This document shows positions 46,390-56,365 of a DNA stretch of 64,000 nucleotides, piece after piece. Position 1 is the stretch's first letter. Each line of letters begins with the position of its first letter. Source of the stretch: Pelomonas sp. Root1444 (lineage in GTDB: Bacteria > Pseudomonadota > Gammaproteobacteria > Burkholderiales > Burkholderiaceae_C); the NCBI RefSeq assembly GCF_001426885.1, contig NZ_LMFP01000011.1, positions 177,073 to 241,072 of the forward strand, written 5' to 3'. The notes beneath the pieces are model-generated. The model was not told where the DNA came from, ran no database searches, and saw nothing but the letters and a program-made list of their open reading frames with translations. The position numbers and the translations under genes are program-made.

Positions 46390-46713
46390 TTACTTCAAGC
46401 TGCCCTTAGGGAGAACCTGGGTGATGGCGCTGCGCTGCAGCTGCAGCTCGACGCCGTTGGCCACTTCCAGATGAACGAAGTTGTCGCCCAGCTTGCTGAC
46501 CTTGCCGATGACGCCGCCGGCGGTGACCACCTCGTCGCCCTTGGCGATCGCCTCGATCATGGCCTTGTGCTCCTTCTGGCGCTTCATCTGCGGCCGGATC
46601 ATGACGAAATAGAGCACCACGAACATCAGCACCAGCGGCAGCATGCCGAGGAGACCGGACTCGGGACTGGCAGCGGCCGGGGCGGCCTGGGCGTAGGCGT
46701 TGGAGATGAACAC
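46390..46713 (-). CDS. yajC: Sec translocon accessory protein YajC
   Basis: A 107-residue small membrane protein bound to SecDF. One helix (MLPLVLMFVVLYFVMIRPQMKRQK) is followed by a cytoplasmic SH3-like part (GDEVVTAGGVIGKVSKLGDNFVHLEVANGVELQLQRSAI). The start is GTG at 46713, supported by AGGA upstream and by the normal N-terminus MFISNAYAQA. It is the first gene of the yajC-secD-secF operon and is divergent from the YcaQ-type gene. Confidence 0.96.
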   Translation of the reverse strand: MFISNAYAQAAPAAASPESGLLGMLPLVLMFVVLYFVMIRPQMKRQKEHKAMIEAIAKGDEVVTAGGVIGKVSKLGDNFVHLEVANGVELQLQRSAITQVLPKGSLK

Positions 46714-46846
46714 GTTGAATTCCTAGGTAAACCGGCGGCTGTGGCCGCCGCAAAGCAACCTTGAATTCTAGTGCCGGCCGCCGAGCGGGCCGGCCAGCCG
46801 CCATCGGGCTGCTAATCTCGCGCGCCGTCGCCTCTCCCGCTGCGCC

Positions 46847-47938
46847 ATGCCGACGCAACCCGACCTCGCCACGCTGCGCCGCCACGCGGTCGCGCGCAGC
46901 CTTTTTGCCCCAACGACACTCCTGGCCGCCGTGCAGCGGCTCGGTGGCTTCGTGCAGGCCGACCCGCTGCGCGCCCCCGCCCGCGCGCAGGACCTGACGC
47001 TGCGCCACCGCGTCAAGGGCTACCGCGCCGGGGACCTGGAGCGGCGCTACCCGCGCCTGCCGTTGCAGGAAGACTTCTTCATCAACTATGGTTTCGTCAC
47101 ACCCGAGCTGCGCGCGCTGATGCACCCGCGCACCACGCGGCGCGTCTGGGATGCGGCGCGCTGGAGGCTGGCCGAGGCGGTGCTGGCCGAGGTCGAGCGG
47201 CTGGGCGAGGCGCACCCAGCCGACGTCGACGCAGCGCTGGGCCACGGGCCGGTGAAGAACTGGTTCGGCGGCAACAGCCGGCTGTCCACCGAGCTGCTCG
47301 ACGGCCTGCACTACCGCGGCCGGCTCGATGTCGTGCGACGCGACAGCGGCACCCGCGTCTACCGGCTGGCGCAGGCGTGGGAGGCGCACCCCGAACCGCA
47401 AACCGCCATGGACGCGCTGGCCGACGCGCTGGTGCAGAAGTACGCGCCGCTGCCGGCCAACAGCCTGTCACTGGTCATCCGCATGCTGTTCCACGGCGCC
47501 CACCAATGGCGCGACCTGGCCGCGACAACGATCGCCCGTGCGAAGTCGCGCCTGGCGCATGCCCGGGTCGACGGCGTCGACTGGTACTGGCCGGCCGACG
47601 AGGACCCGGCACGCGGCTGGCGCATCCCGAGCCAGGTGCGGCTGCTGGCGCCGTTCGACCCGGTCGTTTGGGACCGCCGCCGCTTCGAGCTGCTGTGGGG
47701 CTGGCCCTATCGCTTCGAGGCCTACACACCGGCGGCCAAGCGGGTGCGCGGGCATTACGCGCTGCCGCTGCTGTGGCGAGACCAGGTCATCGGCTGGGCC
47801 AACGCCGGCGTGCGCGGCGGGCAGCTTCAGGTGGACTGCGGCTATGTCAGCGGCCGCGCGCCGCGGGACGCCGCGTTTCGCGCCGCGCTGGATGAAGAGA
47901 TAACGCGCCTGGCCGTGTTCCTCGGCGTGGCGCGCTGA
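46847..47938 (+). CDS. YcaQ-family (HTH_42) DNA glycosylase-like protein
   Basis: A 363-residue soluble protein built of winged-helix modules. It contains LGGFVQADPLRAPARAQDLTL near the N-terminus, FFINYGFVTPEL, and the motif LLAPFDPVVWDRRRFELLWGWPYRFEAY in the C-terminal third. This is the YcaQ/AlkX/AlkZ group, helix-turn-helix proteins that unhook interstrand crosslinks or remove bulky alkyl bases. The QAD near residue 37 corresponds to the catalytic QxD-type motif of AlkZ; I rate that as likely. It is divergent from yajC and its stop is 19 bases from that of the converging aldo/keto reductase. Confidence 0.85.
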   Translation: MPTQPDLATLRRHAVARSLFAPTTLLAAVQRLGGFVQADPLRAPARAQDLTLRHRVKGYRAGDLERRYPRLPLQEDFFINYGFVTPELRALMHPRTTRRVWDAARWRLAEAVLAEVERLGEAHPADVDAALGHGPVKNWFGGNSRLSTELLDGLHYRGRLDVVRRDSGTRVYRLAQAWEAHPEPQTAMDALADALVQKYAPLPANSLSLVIRMLFHGAHQWRDLAATTIARAKSRLAHARVDGVDWYWPADEDPARGWRIPSQVRLLAPFDPVVWDRRRFELLWGWPYRFEAYTPAAKRVRGHYALPLLWRDQVIGWANAGVRGGQLQVDCGYVSGRAPRDAAFRAALDEEITRLAVFLGVAR

Positions 47939-47957
47939 TGCGGCTCGACACAGGCGC

Positions 47958-48971
47958 CTAGACGTTGACCGTCTTCATCTGCATCTCGGGATAGCGCGTG
48001 CCGGCAATCGCATGCCGCTGCAGCAGCGCATCGAGCCGCTCGCGCCGTCCGTCGTCGAAATGGATGGACGCGGCGAGTGCGTTCTCGTCCAGCCGGGCGA
48101 CGCTGCGCGTGCCCGGAATGGGCACGATGTCTTCGCCCTGGTGCAGCAGCCAGGCCAGCGCGAGCTGGGCCGGTGTGTAGCTCCATTCCTCGGCCAAGGC
48201 GGCTAGCGAATCCGCCAGCGCGAGGTTGTGGTCGAGGTTCTCGCCCTGGAAGCGGGGGTGGATGCGGCGGCGGTCGTCGGGGGCGAGCTGGTCGGCGGAG
48301 CGGATCAGGCCCGTCAGGAAGCCACGGCCGAGCGGGCTGTAGGGCACCAACGCGATGCCCAGCTGCCGGCAGGTCGGCAGCACCTCGGCCTCGACGTCGC
48401 GCGTCCACATCGAATACTCGGTCTGCACCGCGGCGATCGGGTGCACGTCGTGGGCGCGGCGGATGGTGGTGGCGGCCGCCTCGGACAACCCGAGGTGGCG
48501 CACCTTGCCCGCCTTCACCAGCTCGGCCATCGCACCGACGGTCTCTTCGATCGGCACGGTCTTGTCGACGCGGTGTTGGTAGTAGAGGTCGATGTGATCC
48601 ACGCCCAGGCGCTGCAGGCTGGCGTCGCATGCCTGGCGCACATAGGCGGGGCTGCCGTCGATGCGCGCGACGGTCCCGTCGCCCGCACGCACATGGCCGA
48701 ACTTGGTGGCGATGAAGACTTCGTCACGGCGCTGGGCCAGCAGCAGCGCCAGCAACCGCTCGTTGGCGCCGCTGCCGTACATGTCGGCGGTGTCCAGGAA
48801 ATCGATGCCGATGTCCAGCGCGTGATGCAGCACGGCCAGCGACCGGGCGTCGTCCGCAGGGCCGTAGAACTCGGACATGCCCATGCAGCCCAGGCCCAGG
48901 GCGGAGACTTCGGGACCGGCTGCGCCCAGGCGGCGGCGCGGCAAGGCGGAAGGGGTGGTGACGTGATTCAT
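47958..48971 (-). CDS. Aldo/keto reductase
   Basis: A 337-residue NADPH-dependent oxidoreductase with the (beta/alpha)8 barrel. Catalytic residues are visible: Asp and Tyr in [14 protein letters not shown], Lys in FIATKFGHV, His in YYQHRVD. The cofactor site shows [13 protein letters not shown] and [17 protein letters not shown]. It resembles the broad YajO/AKR11-13 group that reduces aldehydes. AAGGAG precedes the ATG at 48971. It is divergent from an AraC-type regulator that probably controls it; the natural substrate is unknown, reactive aldehydes being the usual guess for such pairs. Confidence 0.94.
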   Translation of the reverse strand: MNHVTTPSALPRRRLGAAGPEVSALGLGCMGMSEFYGPADDARSLAVLHHALDIGIDFLDTADMYGSGANERLLALLLAQRRDEVFIATKFGHVRAGDGTVARIDGSPAYVRQACDASLQRLGVDHIDLYYQHRVDKTVPIEETVGAMAELVKAGKVRHLGLSEAAATTIRRAHDVHPIAAVQTEYSMWTRDVEAEVLPTCRQLGIALVPYSPLGRGFLTGLIRSADQLAPDDRRRIHPRFQGENLDHNLALADSLAALAEEWSYTPAQLALAWLLHQGEDIVPIPGTRSVARLDENALAASIHFDDGRRERLDALLQRHAIAGTRYPEMQMKTVNV

Positions 48972-49126
48972 GGCAAAGCTCCTTGCTTGGAGGTGACAGG
49001 ATGCCGCAAGCGTAGAGACTCCACACCGGGCGCGGCCAGCACAAAGGTGGCGCAAGCTTGCCTGATCCTCCGATTCCCAAGGCTTACGCCGGCAGCGGCT
49101 GGTCGCGTGCTTGCACAATCCGCGGC

Positions 49127-50032
49127 ATGCCGACCGACGCACTGCTCGACAACCTGCGCGAGCGCGCCATCGCGCTGGCGCTGCGGCGCGCGCCGGCCGA
49201 CGGCATGCACGCCACCGCCCTGCCCTGGCTGCGGGCGATCCGCGCCAGCGCGCCCGGCCAGCCGGTGCCGGCCTTGTACGAACCTGGGCTGGTGCTGGTG
49301 CTGCAGGGGCGAAAGCGCGCCCTGCTGGGCGACGCGGTCGTGCACTACGACGCGATGCAATGCTTGCTCGTCCCCGTGACGACACTGCCGCGCGGCCACG
49401 TCGTGGAGGCCAGCGCCGAGCGGCCTTACCTCTGCCTGCGCCTGAGCTGCGAGACGCAGGCTTTGGCCGAATTGCTGCTGGAGGGCGACGCGCCCGAGCC
49501 CGCCGACACGGACGGCGCCGGCCTGCAGGTGGCGCCCGTCACCGCCGCGCTGCTGGACGCCGCCGTGCGCCTGCTGCAGTTGCTGGACAGCCCGCAAGAC
49601 CTGAAGACCCTGGCGCCGCTGGTGCAGCGTGAAATCTTCTACCGCGTGCTGATCGGGCCGCTCGGCTGGCGGCTGCGCGCCCTCGCGCAGGGCGACGGCG
49701 TCGCCCGCCGCCTCAACCGCGTCATCGAGCAACTCACGCACCGCTTCGCCGAGCCGCTCCGCATCGACGAGCTGGCCGCGCTGGCACACATGAGCCCCTC
49801 GACGCTGCATCTGCGCTTCAAGCAGCTCACCGCGCTGTCACCCCTGCAGTTCCAAAAACAGCTGCGGCTGCAGCACGCGCGCCGGCTCATGCTGGGCGAC
49901 GGCCTGGATGCCGCCAGCGCCGCCCACCGCGTCGGCTACGAGAGCCCGTCGCAGTTCAGCCGTGAATACCGGCGCCTCTTCGGTGCGCCACCGCGTGAGG
50001 ACATCTCACTTTTGCGTGCCGCGGCCGCCTGA
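49127..50032 (+). CDS. AraC-family regulator (YqhC-like)
   Basis: A 301-residue regulator. The N-terminal domain (about 10-180) matches the AraC_N type seen in YqhC ([32 protein letters not shown]). The C-terminal pair of helix-turn-helix motifs lies at about 200-295 ([23 protein letters not shown], then [18 protein letters not shown]). A CACAAT hexamer at 49114-49119 stands 7 bases before the ATG with no Shine-Dalgarno, so a leaderless transcript is possible. It is divergent from the aldo/keto reductase gene, as YqhC is beside an aldehyde reductase gene in E. coli, so it likely activates that gene. Confidence 0.93.
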   Translation: MPTDALLDNLRERAIALALRRAPADGMHATALPWLRAIRASAPGQPVPALYEPGLVLVLQGRKRALLGDAVVHYDAMQCLLVPVTTLPRGHVVEASAERPYLCLRLSCETQALAELLLEGDAPEPADTDGAGLQVAPVTAALLDAAVRLLQLLDSPQDLKTLAPLVQREIFYRVLIGPLGWRLRALAQGDGVARRLNRVIEQLTHRFAEPLRIDELAALAHMSPSTLHLRFKQLTALSPLQFQKQLRLQHARRLMLGDGLDAASAAHRVGYESPSQFSREYRRLFGAPPREDISLLRAAAA

Positions 50033-50040
50033 CGAACACA

Positions 50041-50046
50041 TAGAAT
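50041..50046 (+). promoter_or_regulatory. -10 element of the ahcY operon
   Basis: TAGAAT stands 10 bases before the first paired base of the SAH aptamer, which places a transcription start at about 50053. I see no convincing -35 at the normal distance. Confidence 0.5.
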
Positions 50047-50052
50047 CACGGG

Positions 50053-50125
50053 CTTCCGAGGAGCGTTGCAACCTCAGCACCTTTGAGGCCAGGCTCGGAA
50101 CCTATCCCACTGCAACTGCGCTCAC
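50053..50125 (+). ncRNA. S-adenosylhomocysteine (SAH) riboswitch aptamer
   Basis: The sequence carries the SAH riboswitch consensus: CCGAGGAGCGTTGCAA, a hairpin CCTCA/TGAGG (50072-50088), then CCAGGCTCGG and CAACTGCGCTCAC. Pairings are GAGCG/CGCTC (50061-50065 with 50119-50123) and CCGAG/CTCGG (50056-50060 with 50094-50098). It lies in the leader of ahcY. SAH riboswitches turn genes on when toxic SAH builds up. The aptamer and target agree with that known class. Confidence 0.93.
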
Positions 50126-50151
50126 CCGCTGGCCGATCGTGCCTGGGTGAG
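50121..50151 (+). promoter_or_regulatory. Candidate expression platform of the SAH riboswitch
   Basis: CTCACCC (50121-50127) can pair with GGGTGAG (50145-50151), with GGC/GCC inside, followed by GTTTGGTCT. Its 5' arm shares bases 50121-50123 with the aptamer's closing stem, so the two structures exclude each other. This fits a terminator-like OFF state that SAH binding prevents; inference. Confidence 0.55.
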
Positions 50152-50203
50152 GTTTGGTCTCCCCTTGTGCGCACAGCGGCTTCATTCGCTTGAAGGAGCC
50201 TGC

Positions 50204-51616
<1,413 letters not shown>

Positions 51617-51626
51617 TCGAGAGCCG

Positions 51627-52373
51627 ATGCGCGCAGACCAGCTTCTCGTCGCCCAAGGCCTGACGCCGACCCGCTCGGTGGCCCAGCGCCTGATCAGCAA
51701 CGGCGCCGCCGAATGGGCCTCGCCCACCGGCTGGGCCGTGTTGAAGAAGGCCGGCGAGGACTTGCCCGAGACGGCGCAGCTGCGCGTCACCGACGACGCG
51801 GAGCTGCGCTATGTGTCGCGGGGCGGGCTGAAGCTGGAAGGCGCGCTCAAGCACACCGGCTTCGACCCCGCCAGCCAGATCGTGCTGGACGTGGGCCAGA
51901 GCACCGGCGGCTTCACCGACTGCCTGCTCGCGCATGGCGCACGCCATGTCGTCGGCGTCGACGTCGGCCATGGCCAGCTGCACCCACGGCTGCAGGCCGA
52001 CGCGCGCGTAACGGCGCTGGAAGGCGTGCACGTGCGCGAGCTGGACGTGCTGCGCCAGCATGCGCCGACGGGCGGCTTCACGCTGATCGTCGGCGACCTG
52101 AGTTTCATTTCGATGGTCGGCAGCCTCCCGGAGTTGCTGCCCTGGCTCGAAGTGCACGGCCACCTGCTCGTGCTCATCAAGCCGCAGTTCGAACTGGGGC
52201 CACAAGCCCTGGGCAAGGGCGGTCTCGTCAAGGACGAGGCCGACTACCCCCGACTGGAAGCCCGCGTGCGCCTGGCCTGCACGGCCCTGGGCCTCAAGGT
52301 GCTGGACTACTTCGACAGCCCCATCACCGGCGGTGATGGCAACCGCGAATTCTTTCTACACGCTTCCAGATGA
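51627..52373 (+). CDS. tlyA: TlyA-family rRNA 2'-O-methyltransferase
   Basis: A 248-residue protein with an N-terminal S4 RNA-binding domain (RADQLLVAQGLTPTRSVAQRLI) and a Rossmann methyltransferase of the FtsJ/RrmJ fold. The SAM site is VLDVGQSTGGFTDCLL; the family's hemolysin-type segment RGGLKLEGAL precedes it. TlyA relatives methylate 16S and/or 23S rRNA, and some are listed as hemolysins. It lies 10 bases after ahcY and overlaps metF by 4 bases (ATGA), so this SAM-using, SAH-making enzyme shares the riboswitch. Confidence 0.92.
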   Translation: MRADQLLVAQGLTPTRSVAQRLISNGAAEWASPTGWAVLKKAGEDLPETAQLRVTDDAELRYVSRGGLKLEGALKHTGFDPASQIVLDVGQSTGGFTDCLLAHGARHVVGVDVGHGQLHPRLQADARVTALEGVHVRELDVLRQHAPTGGFTLIVGDLSFISMVGSLPELLPWLEVHGHLLVLIKPQFELGPQALGKGGLVKDEADYPRLEARVRLACTALGLKVLDYFDSPITGGDGNREFFLHASR

Positions 52374-53209
52374 GCACCTCCGTTTCGTTCGAGTTCTTCC
52401 CGCCCAACACGCCGGTCGGCGTCGAGAAGCTCAAGACCGTCGTGCAGGAGCTGGGCGCGCTCAAGCCCCAGTACTTCAGCGTCACCTACGGCGCCGGCGG
52501 CTCGACACGCGACAAGACGCTGTCGGCCGTGATGGACATCGCCAGCGCCGGCTTCGAGGCCGCGCCGCATCTGAGCTGCGTCGGCTCCACGCGCGAGAAC
52601 ATCGCCGAGATCCTGGCCACCTACCGGGCGCAAGACATCCACCGCGTCGTCGCGTTGCGTGGCGACCTGCCCAGCGGCACGGCCACGGCGGGTGAGTTCC
52701 GCTATGCGTCCGAGCTGGTCAGCTTCATCCGCGAAACGCAGGGCAGCGACTGGCACATCGAGGTCGCCGCCTACCCCGAGGTGCACCCGCAGCAGCGCTA
52801 TGCGGCGCGCGACCTGCAGCACTTCGCCGACAAGATGCGCGCCGGCGCCGACGGCGCGATCACGCAGTTCTTCTTCAACGCCGACGCCTATTTCCACTTC
52901 GTCGACGAGGCTCGCAAGCTGGGCGTCACCCAGCCCATCGTGCCGGGCATCATGCCCTTCCACAACTACGGCCGCATCGCCCAGTTCGCGCAGCGCGACG
53001 GCATCGAGATCCCGCGCTGGGTGCAGATGAAGATGGAAGGCTTCATGGACGACACGGCCAGCATCCGCGCCTTCGGTCTGGACGTCGTCACCCAGCTCTG
53101 CGAGCGCCTCGTCGCGGGCGGCGCGCCGGGCCTGCACTTCTACACACTGAACCAGAGCGCGCTGACGCTGGCGTTGTGCGGGCGCCTCGGGCTCGGCGCC
53201 AAGTCTTGA
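52370..53209 (+). CDS. metF: 5,10-methylenetetrahydrofolate reductase
   Basis: A 279-residue flavoprotein that reduces methylene-THF to methyl-THF, the methyl donor for remaking methionine from homocysteine. SFEFFPPNTPVGVEKL at the start and FSVTYGAGGSTRDKT, HLSCVGSTRENI, VALRGDLPSG, KMRAGADGAITQFFFNADAYFHF follow the MetF pattern. Length fits bacterial MetF. Translationally coupled to tlyA. With ahcY it forms part of the methyl cycle under SAH control; the methionine synthase is not in the window. Confidence 0.97.
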   Translation: MSTSVSFEFFPPNTPVGVEKLKTVVQELGALKPQYFSVTYGAGGSTRDKTLSAVMDIASAGFEAAPHLSCVGSTRENIAEILATYRAQDIHRVVALRGDLPSGTATAGEFRYASELVSFIRETQGSDWHIEVAAYPEVHPQQRYAARDLQHFADKMRAGADGAITQFFFNADAYFHFVDEARKLGVTQPIVPGIMPFHNYGRIAQFAQRDGIEIPRWVQMKMEGFMDDTASIRAFGLDVVTQLCERLVAGGAPGLHFYTLNQSALTLALCGRLGLGAKS

Positions 53210-53221
53210 TCCAACACAAAA

Positions 53222-53238
53222 CCCCGCGCTGAACGGGG
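53222..53238. terminator. Hairpin after metF, T tract on the minus strand
   Basis: CCCCG (53222-53226) pairs with CGGGG (53234-53238) with a 7-base loop. The run of T follows it only on the minus strand (TTTTGTG), so as an intrinsic terminator it faces the wrong way for the ahcY operon. Confidence 0.35.
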
Positions 53239-53336
53239 CGGCCCGCCGCGGCGCCTTGTGTTGCCTCAAACCGCGCCGGCCGTGCGGCGCGTGCAATGCC
53301 TCCATCGGGACGCCGTCCCATCACCTGGAGTCATTG

Positions 53337-53951
53337 ATGAAGTTCCTCCCCGCACTGCGCCTGGCTGCCATCGCCGCCGCTGCCCTGAGCCTGCAACCCG
53401 CCTTCGCCGACGAAGGCCCCTGGCTCGTGCGCGTGCGCGCCCTGCACCTGGATTCGGCCAACAAGGACAGCACCGGCCTGGGCCTGACGATCGACAACAA
53501 GACCTTCCCGGAGGTCGACATCAGCTACTTCGTCGCTCCCAACGTCGCGGCCGAGCTGATCCTGACCTACCCGCAAAAGCACAACATCTACGCCAGCGGC
53601 GTCGAGATCGGCTCGCTCAAGCACCTGCCGCCCACGCTGACGCTGCAGTACCACTTCAACCCGACCGGCACCGTGCGCCCCTATGTCGGCGCCGGCGTGA
53701 ACTACACCAACTTCTCCAGCGTGAAGTTCGCGCCCGCCGTGCAGACGGCGCTGCAGCCCAGCATCAAGCGCAACAGCTGGGGCCTGGCCTGGCAGGTCGG
53801 TGCCGACGTGGAGCTCAGCAAGGGGCTGTACCTGAACTTCGACGTGAAGAAGGTCAACCTGAAGACCACCATCTACTCGGCGGGCGCCGAAGCCGGCACG
53901 TTCAAGGTCGACCCGGTGCTGGCCAGCGTCGGCCTGGGCTGGCGGTTCTGA
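53337..53951 (+). CDS. OmpW-family outer-membrane protein
   Basis: A 204-residue protein with signal peptide (MKFLPALRLAAIAAAALSLQPAFA). The mature part is an eight-stranded barrel of the OmpW family: GPWLVRVRALHLD, FPEVDISYFVAPNVAAELILTYPQ, LPPTLTLQYHF, VRPYVGAGVNYTNFS and a terminal LASVGLGWRF ending in Phe as outer-membrane barrels do. GGAG precedes the ATG at 53337; longer in-frame starts are not supported. OmpW proteins form a narrow hydrophobic channel. It follows metF by 127 bases and precedes the TonB receptor; no functional link is evident. Confidence 0.92.
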   Translation: MKFLPALRLAAIAAAALSLQPAFADEGPWLVRVRALHLDSANKDSTGLGLTIDNKTFPEVDISYFVAPNVAAELILTYPQKHNIYASGVEIGSLKHLPPTLTLQYHFNPTGTVRPYVGAGVNYTNFSSVKFAPAVQTALQPSIKRNSWGLAWQVGADVELSKGLYLNFDVKKVNLKTTIYSAGAEAGTFKVDPVLASVGLGWRF

Positions 53952-53961
53952 TCATGTAAAT

Positions 53962-53993
53962 GAGCGCTTTACGTGAGAGGACGTAACGCGCTC
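53962..53993. repeat. Imperfect inverted repeat before the TonB receptor gene
   Basis: GAGCGCTTTACGT (53962-53974) and ACGTAACGCGCTC (53981-53993) match on 12 of 13 bases with a 6-base spacer. It could end the ompW transcript or be an operator for the receptor, whose ATG is 20 bases downstream. A second, perfect repeat GCGCTAAC/GTTAGCGC lies inside the receptor's signal-peptide codons (54031-54056). Confidence 0.5.
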
Positions 53994-54012
53994 GCCCGCA
54001 GAATGCGCGGCC

Positions 54013-56346
54013 ATGAGCCGCCTCCTCGTTGCGCTAACCGCGCTGTGCGTTAGCGCCCTGAGTACCGTCTGTGCGGCTCAGGCCCCTCCCCTGCCGCGCG
54101 GCTCACCCGTCGCCGCCTCATCCGCTGCGAGCGCGCCGGCGCCCGCGGCCAGCGGCGCAGGCAACCGCCTGGACCGCGTCGAGGTCAGCAGCGGGCCGAC
54201 GGCCAACAGCCGGCGGCGCAACAGCACGGCCAGCAAGATCGTCATCGAGCGCGAGGACCTCGACAAGTACGGGGACACGGCGCTGGGCGACGTGCTGCGG
54301 CGCCTGCCGGGCGTGACGATCGGTGGCCGGCCGGGCCGCGGCGGCGACATCCGCATGCGCGGCATGGGCAGCGGCTTCACGCAGATCCTCGTCGACGGCG
54401 AACGCGCGCCGGCCGGCTTCGCGGTGGAGGACCTGCCGCCCGACCAGGTCGAGCGCATCGAGGTCTACCGCGCCCCCACCGCCGAGACCGGCGCTCGGGC
54501 GATCGCCGGCACCATCAACATCATCCTGCGCGAACCGCTGGTCAAGTCCAACCACGAGCTGCGCTTCACGCTGGGCCAGGACCGCGGCGAGCCGCAGGCC
54601 GATTTCAGCTGGACGCGCAACCTGAAGTGGGGCGGCGCCAACGGCGACGAGTTCGTGGGCGCCGTCTCCACCAACGGCGGGCTGCACCGGCGCTTCAACA
54701 ACATCGACTCGCACAACCGCGTCACGGACACCGAGACCGGCGAGGTCACGCAGGAGATCGCGCAGATCGGCACCAGCATGGGCCGCAGCGCCAACCTCAA
54801 CGGCAACGGCCGCCTGCGCTGGAAGTACAGCGACACGTTGAGCTTCAACCTCTCGCCCTTCTTCGCGCTGTCGCAAAACGAGGGCAGCAGCCACAACATC
54901 GCCGAGGGCTTCCAGCTCGACGAGGACGGCAGCCGCAACCCCTACCTGCGCAACGTGCATGGCGACAGCGACGGGCGCATGCACAACCTGCGCCTCAACC
55001 TGTCGGCCAGCTACCGGCCGCAGGTAGGCGAGACCTGGGACATCCGGCTGGGCCGCGGCGGCTTCAAGAACACCAGCAACAGCGTGCGCGACGAGACCGG
55101 CAACAGACTGCGCACGCAGGTGGACCGCAACGTCGTCCACGAGGACCAGACCAGCCTGAGCGGCAAATGGAGCCTGAAGACGGCGCAGGAGCACCAGTGG
55201 GTGACTGGCCTGGAGACCGAACGCAGCCAGCGCATGCAGGTGCGCGACACGCTGGTCAACGGCGAGGTGATCCCGGGCCTCGTGAAGTTCGGCAATGCGC
55301 TGGGCTCGCGCAACCAGCGCGTCGCCGCCTACACGCAGGACGAATGGAGCCCGACCAAGCAGTGGTCGGTCTACGCCGGCGTCCGCTACGAGCGCATCCA
55401 GACCACCGCCGACGCCGCCGGCTCGCTGCCCGAGACGCGCAACGTCTCGCAGGTCACGTCGCCGCTGTTCCACCTGCTGTGGAAGCCGGAGGCGTTCCCG
55501 AAGGACCAGGTGCGCCTGAGCCTGACGCGCAGCTACCGCGCCCCCAATCTCAACGACCTGATCGCGCGGCCGAGCATCAACGCGACCTACCCCGAAGGCC
55601 CCAACTACCAGACCTACGCCGACCGTGCCGGCAACCCCAACCTCAAGCCGGAGCTGGCCACCGGCGTGGACTTGAGCCTGGAGCACTGGCTGCCCACCGG
55701 CGGCATCGTGTCGGGCAGCGCCTTCGTGCGCGACATCAAGAGCCTGATCCGCAGCGAGGTGCAGCTGGAGACGGTGTCCTGGGACGCCTCCCAGCGCTGG
55801 GTCAGCCGGCCGCGCAACATGGAAGGCGCGCGCACGATGGGCTTCGAGTTCGAGATCAAGGCACGCATGGACGAACTGTGGGAAGACGCCCCGCCAGAAC
55901 TGCAGCTGATGCTGCTGCGCTTCAACCTCGCGGTGTTCGACAGCAAGGTCAAGGGCATCCCTGGCGCCAATGCCCGCCTGGACCAGCAGCCCAAAGGCAG
56001 CCTGAACTTCGGCATCGACCACCGCTGGAAGGCCTGGGGCCAGAACTTCGGCAGCGGCTTCAACTTCAACTACGTGCCGGCCAGCCGGGTGCAACAGACC
56101 CTCACGCTGCGCCGCGAGGAAACCGCCCGCCGCCAGTTCGACGCCTACCTGTCCTGGGCCAGCGGCTCGGTGCGCGACGGCATCAACTGGCGGTTGTCGA
56201 TAGCCAATCTGATCCCCCGTGCCACGTCGTCCAGTTCCGAAGGCATCGCCACCAACAGCGACACGGGGCACGAGTACCTGACCGAGAGCTGGTCGAACAA
56301 CAAGACCTTCCGCGTGATCTCGCTGCGCGCCGACCTGCGCTTCTGA
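54013..56346 (+). CDS. TonB-dependent outer-membrane receptor
   Basis: A 777-residue receptor with a signal peptide (cleavage likely after VCAAQA, about residue 23) and a Pro/Ala-rich linker. The plug domain (about 65-180) shows EREDLDKYGDTALGDVLRRLPGV, RMRGMGSGFTQILVDGERAP, LPPDQVERIEVYRAPTAETG and TINIILREPL. A 22-stranded barrel fills the rest, with SLTRSYRAPNLNDL and ending VISLRADLRF. Ligand cannot be read from sequence: iron complexes, vitamins and plant oligosaccharides are all possible. Its place near a GH74 enzyme and a GPH sugar carrier makes sugar uptake worth testing. No Shine-Dalgarno is visible. Confidence 0.92.
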   Translation: MSRLLVALTALCVSALSTVCAAQAPPLPRGSPVAASSAASAPAPAASGAGNRLDRVEVSSGPTANSRRRNSTASKIVIEREDLDKYGDTALGDVLRRLPGVTIGGRPGRGGDIRMRGMGSGFTQILVDGERAPAGFAVEDLPPDQVERIEVYRAPTAETGARAIAGTINIILREPLVKSNHELRFTLGQDRGEPQADFSWTRNLKWGGANGDEFVGAVSTNGGLHRRFNNIDSHNRVTDTETGEVTQEIAQIGTSMGRSANLNGNGRLRWKYSDTLSFNLSPFFALSQNEGSSHNIAEGFQLDEDGSRNPYLRNVHGDSDGRMHNLRLNLSASYRPQVGETWDIRLGRGGFKNTSNSVRDETGNRLRTQVDRNVVHEDQTSLSGKWSLKTAQEHQWVTGLETERSQRMQVRDTLVNGEVIPGLVKFGNALGSRNQRVAAYTQDEWSPTKQWSVYAGVRYERIQTTADAAGSLPETRNVSQVTSPLFHLLWKPEAFPKDQVRLSLTRSYRAPNLNDLIARPSINATYPEGPNYQTYADRAGNPNLKPELATGVDLSLEHWLPTGGIVSGSAFVRDIKSLIRSEVQLETVSWDASQRWVSRPRNMEGARTMGFEFEIKARMDELWEDAPPELQLMLLRFNLAVFDSKVKGIPGANARLDQQPKGSLNFGIDHRWKAWGQNFGSGFNFNYVPASRVQQTLTLRREETARRQFDAYLSWASGSVRDGINWRLSIANLIPRATSSSSEGIATNSDTGHEYLTESWSNNKTFRVISLRADLRF

Positions 56347-56365
56347 CGGCGCCGAGAATGCGGCC

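Noticed and set aside
43137..46409. A 1090-codon open frame on the plus strand, antisense to secF, secD and part of the DUF1631 gene
   Set aside because: It is a shadow of GC-rich coding on the other strand: composition is His/Arg/Gln/Val-rich with no domain, and the minus-strand genes are certain.
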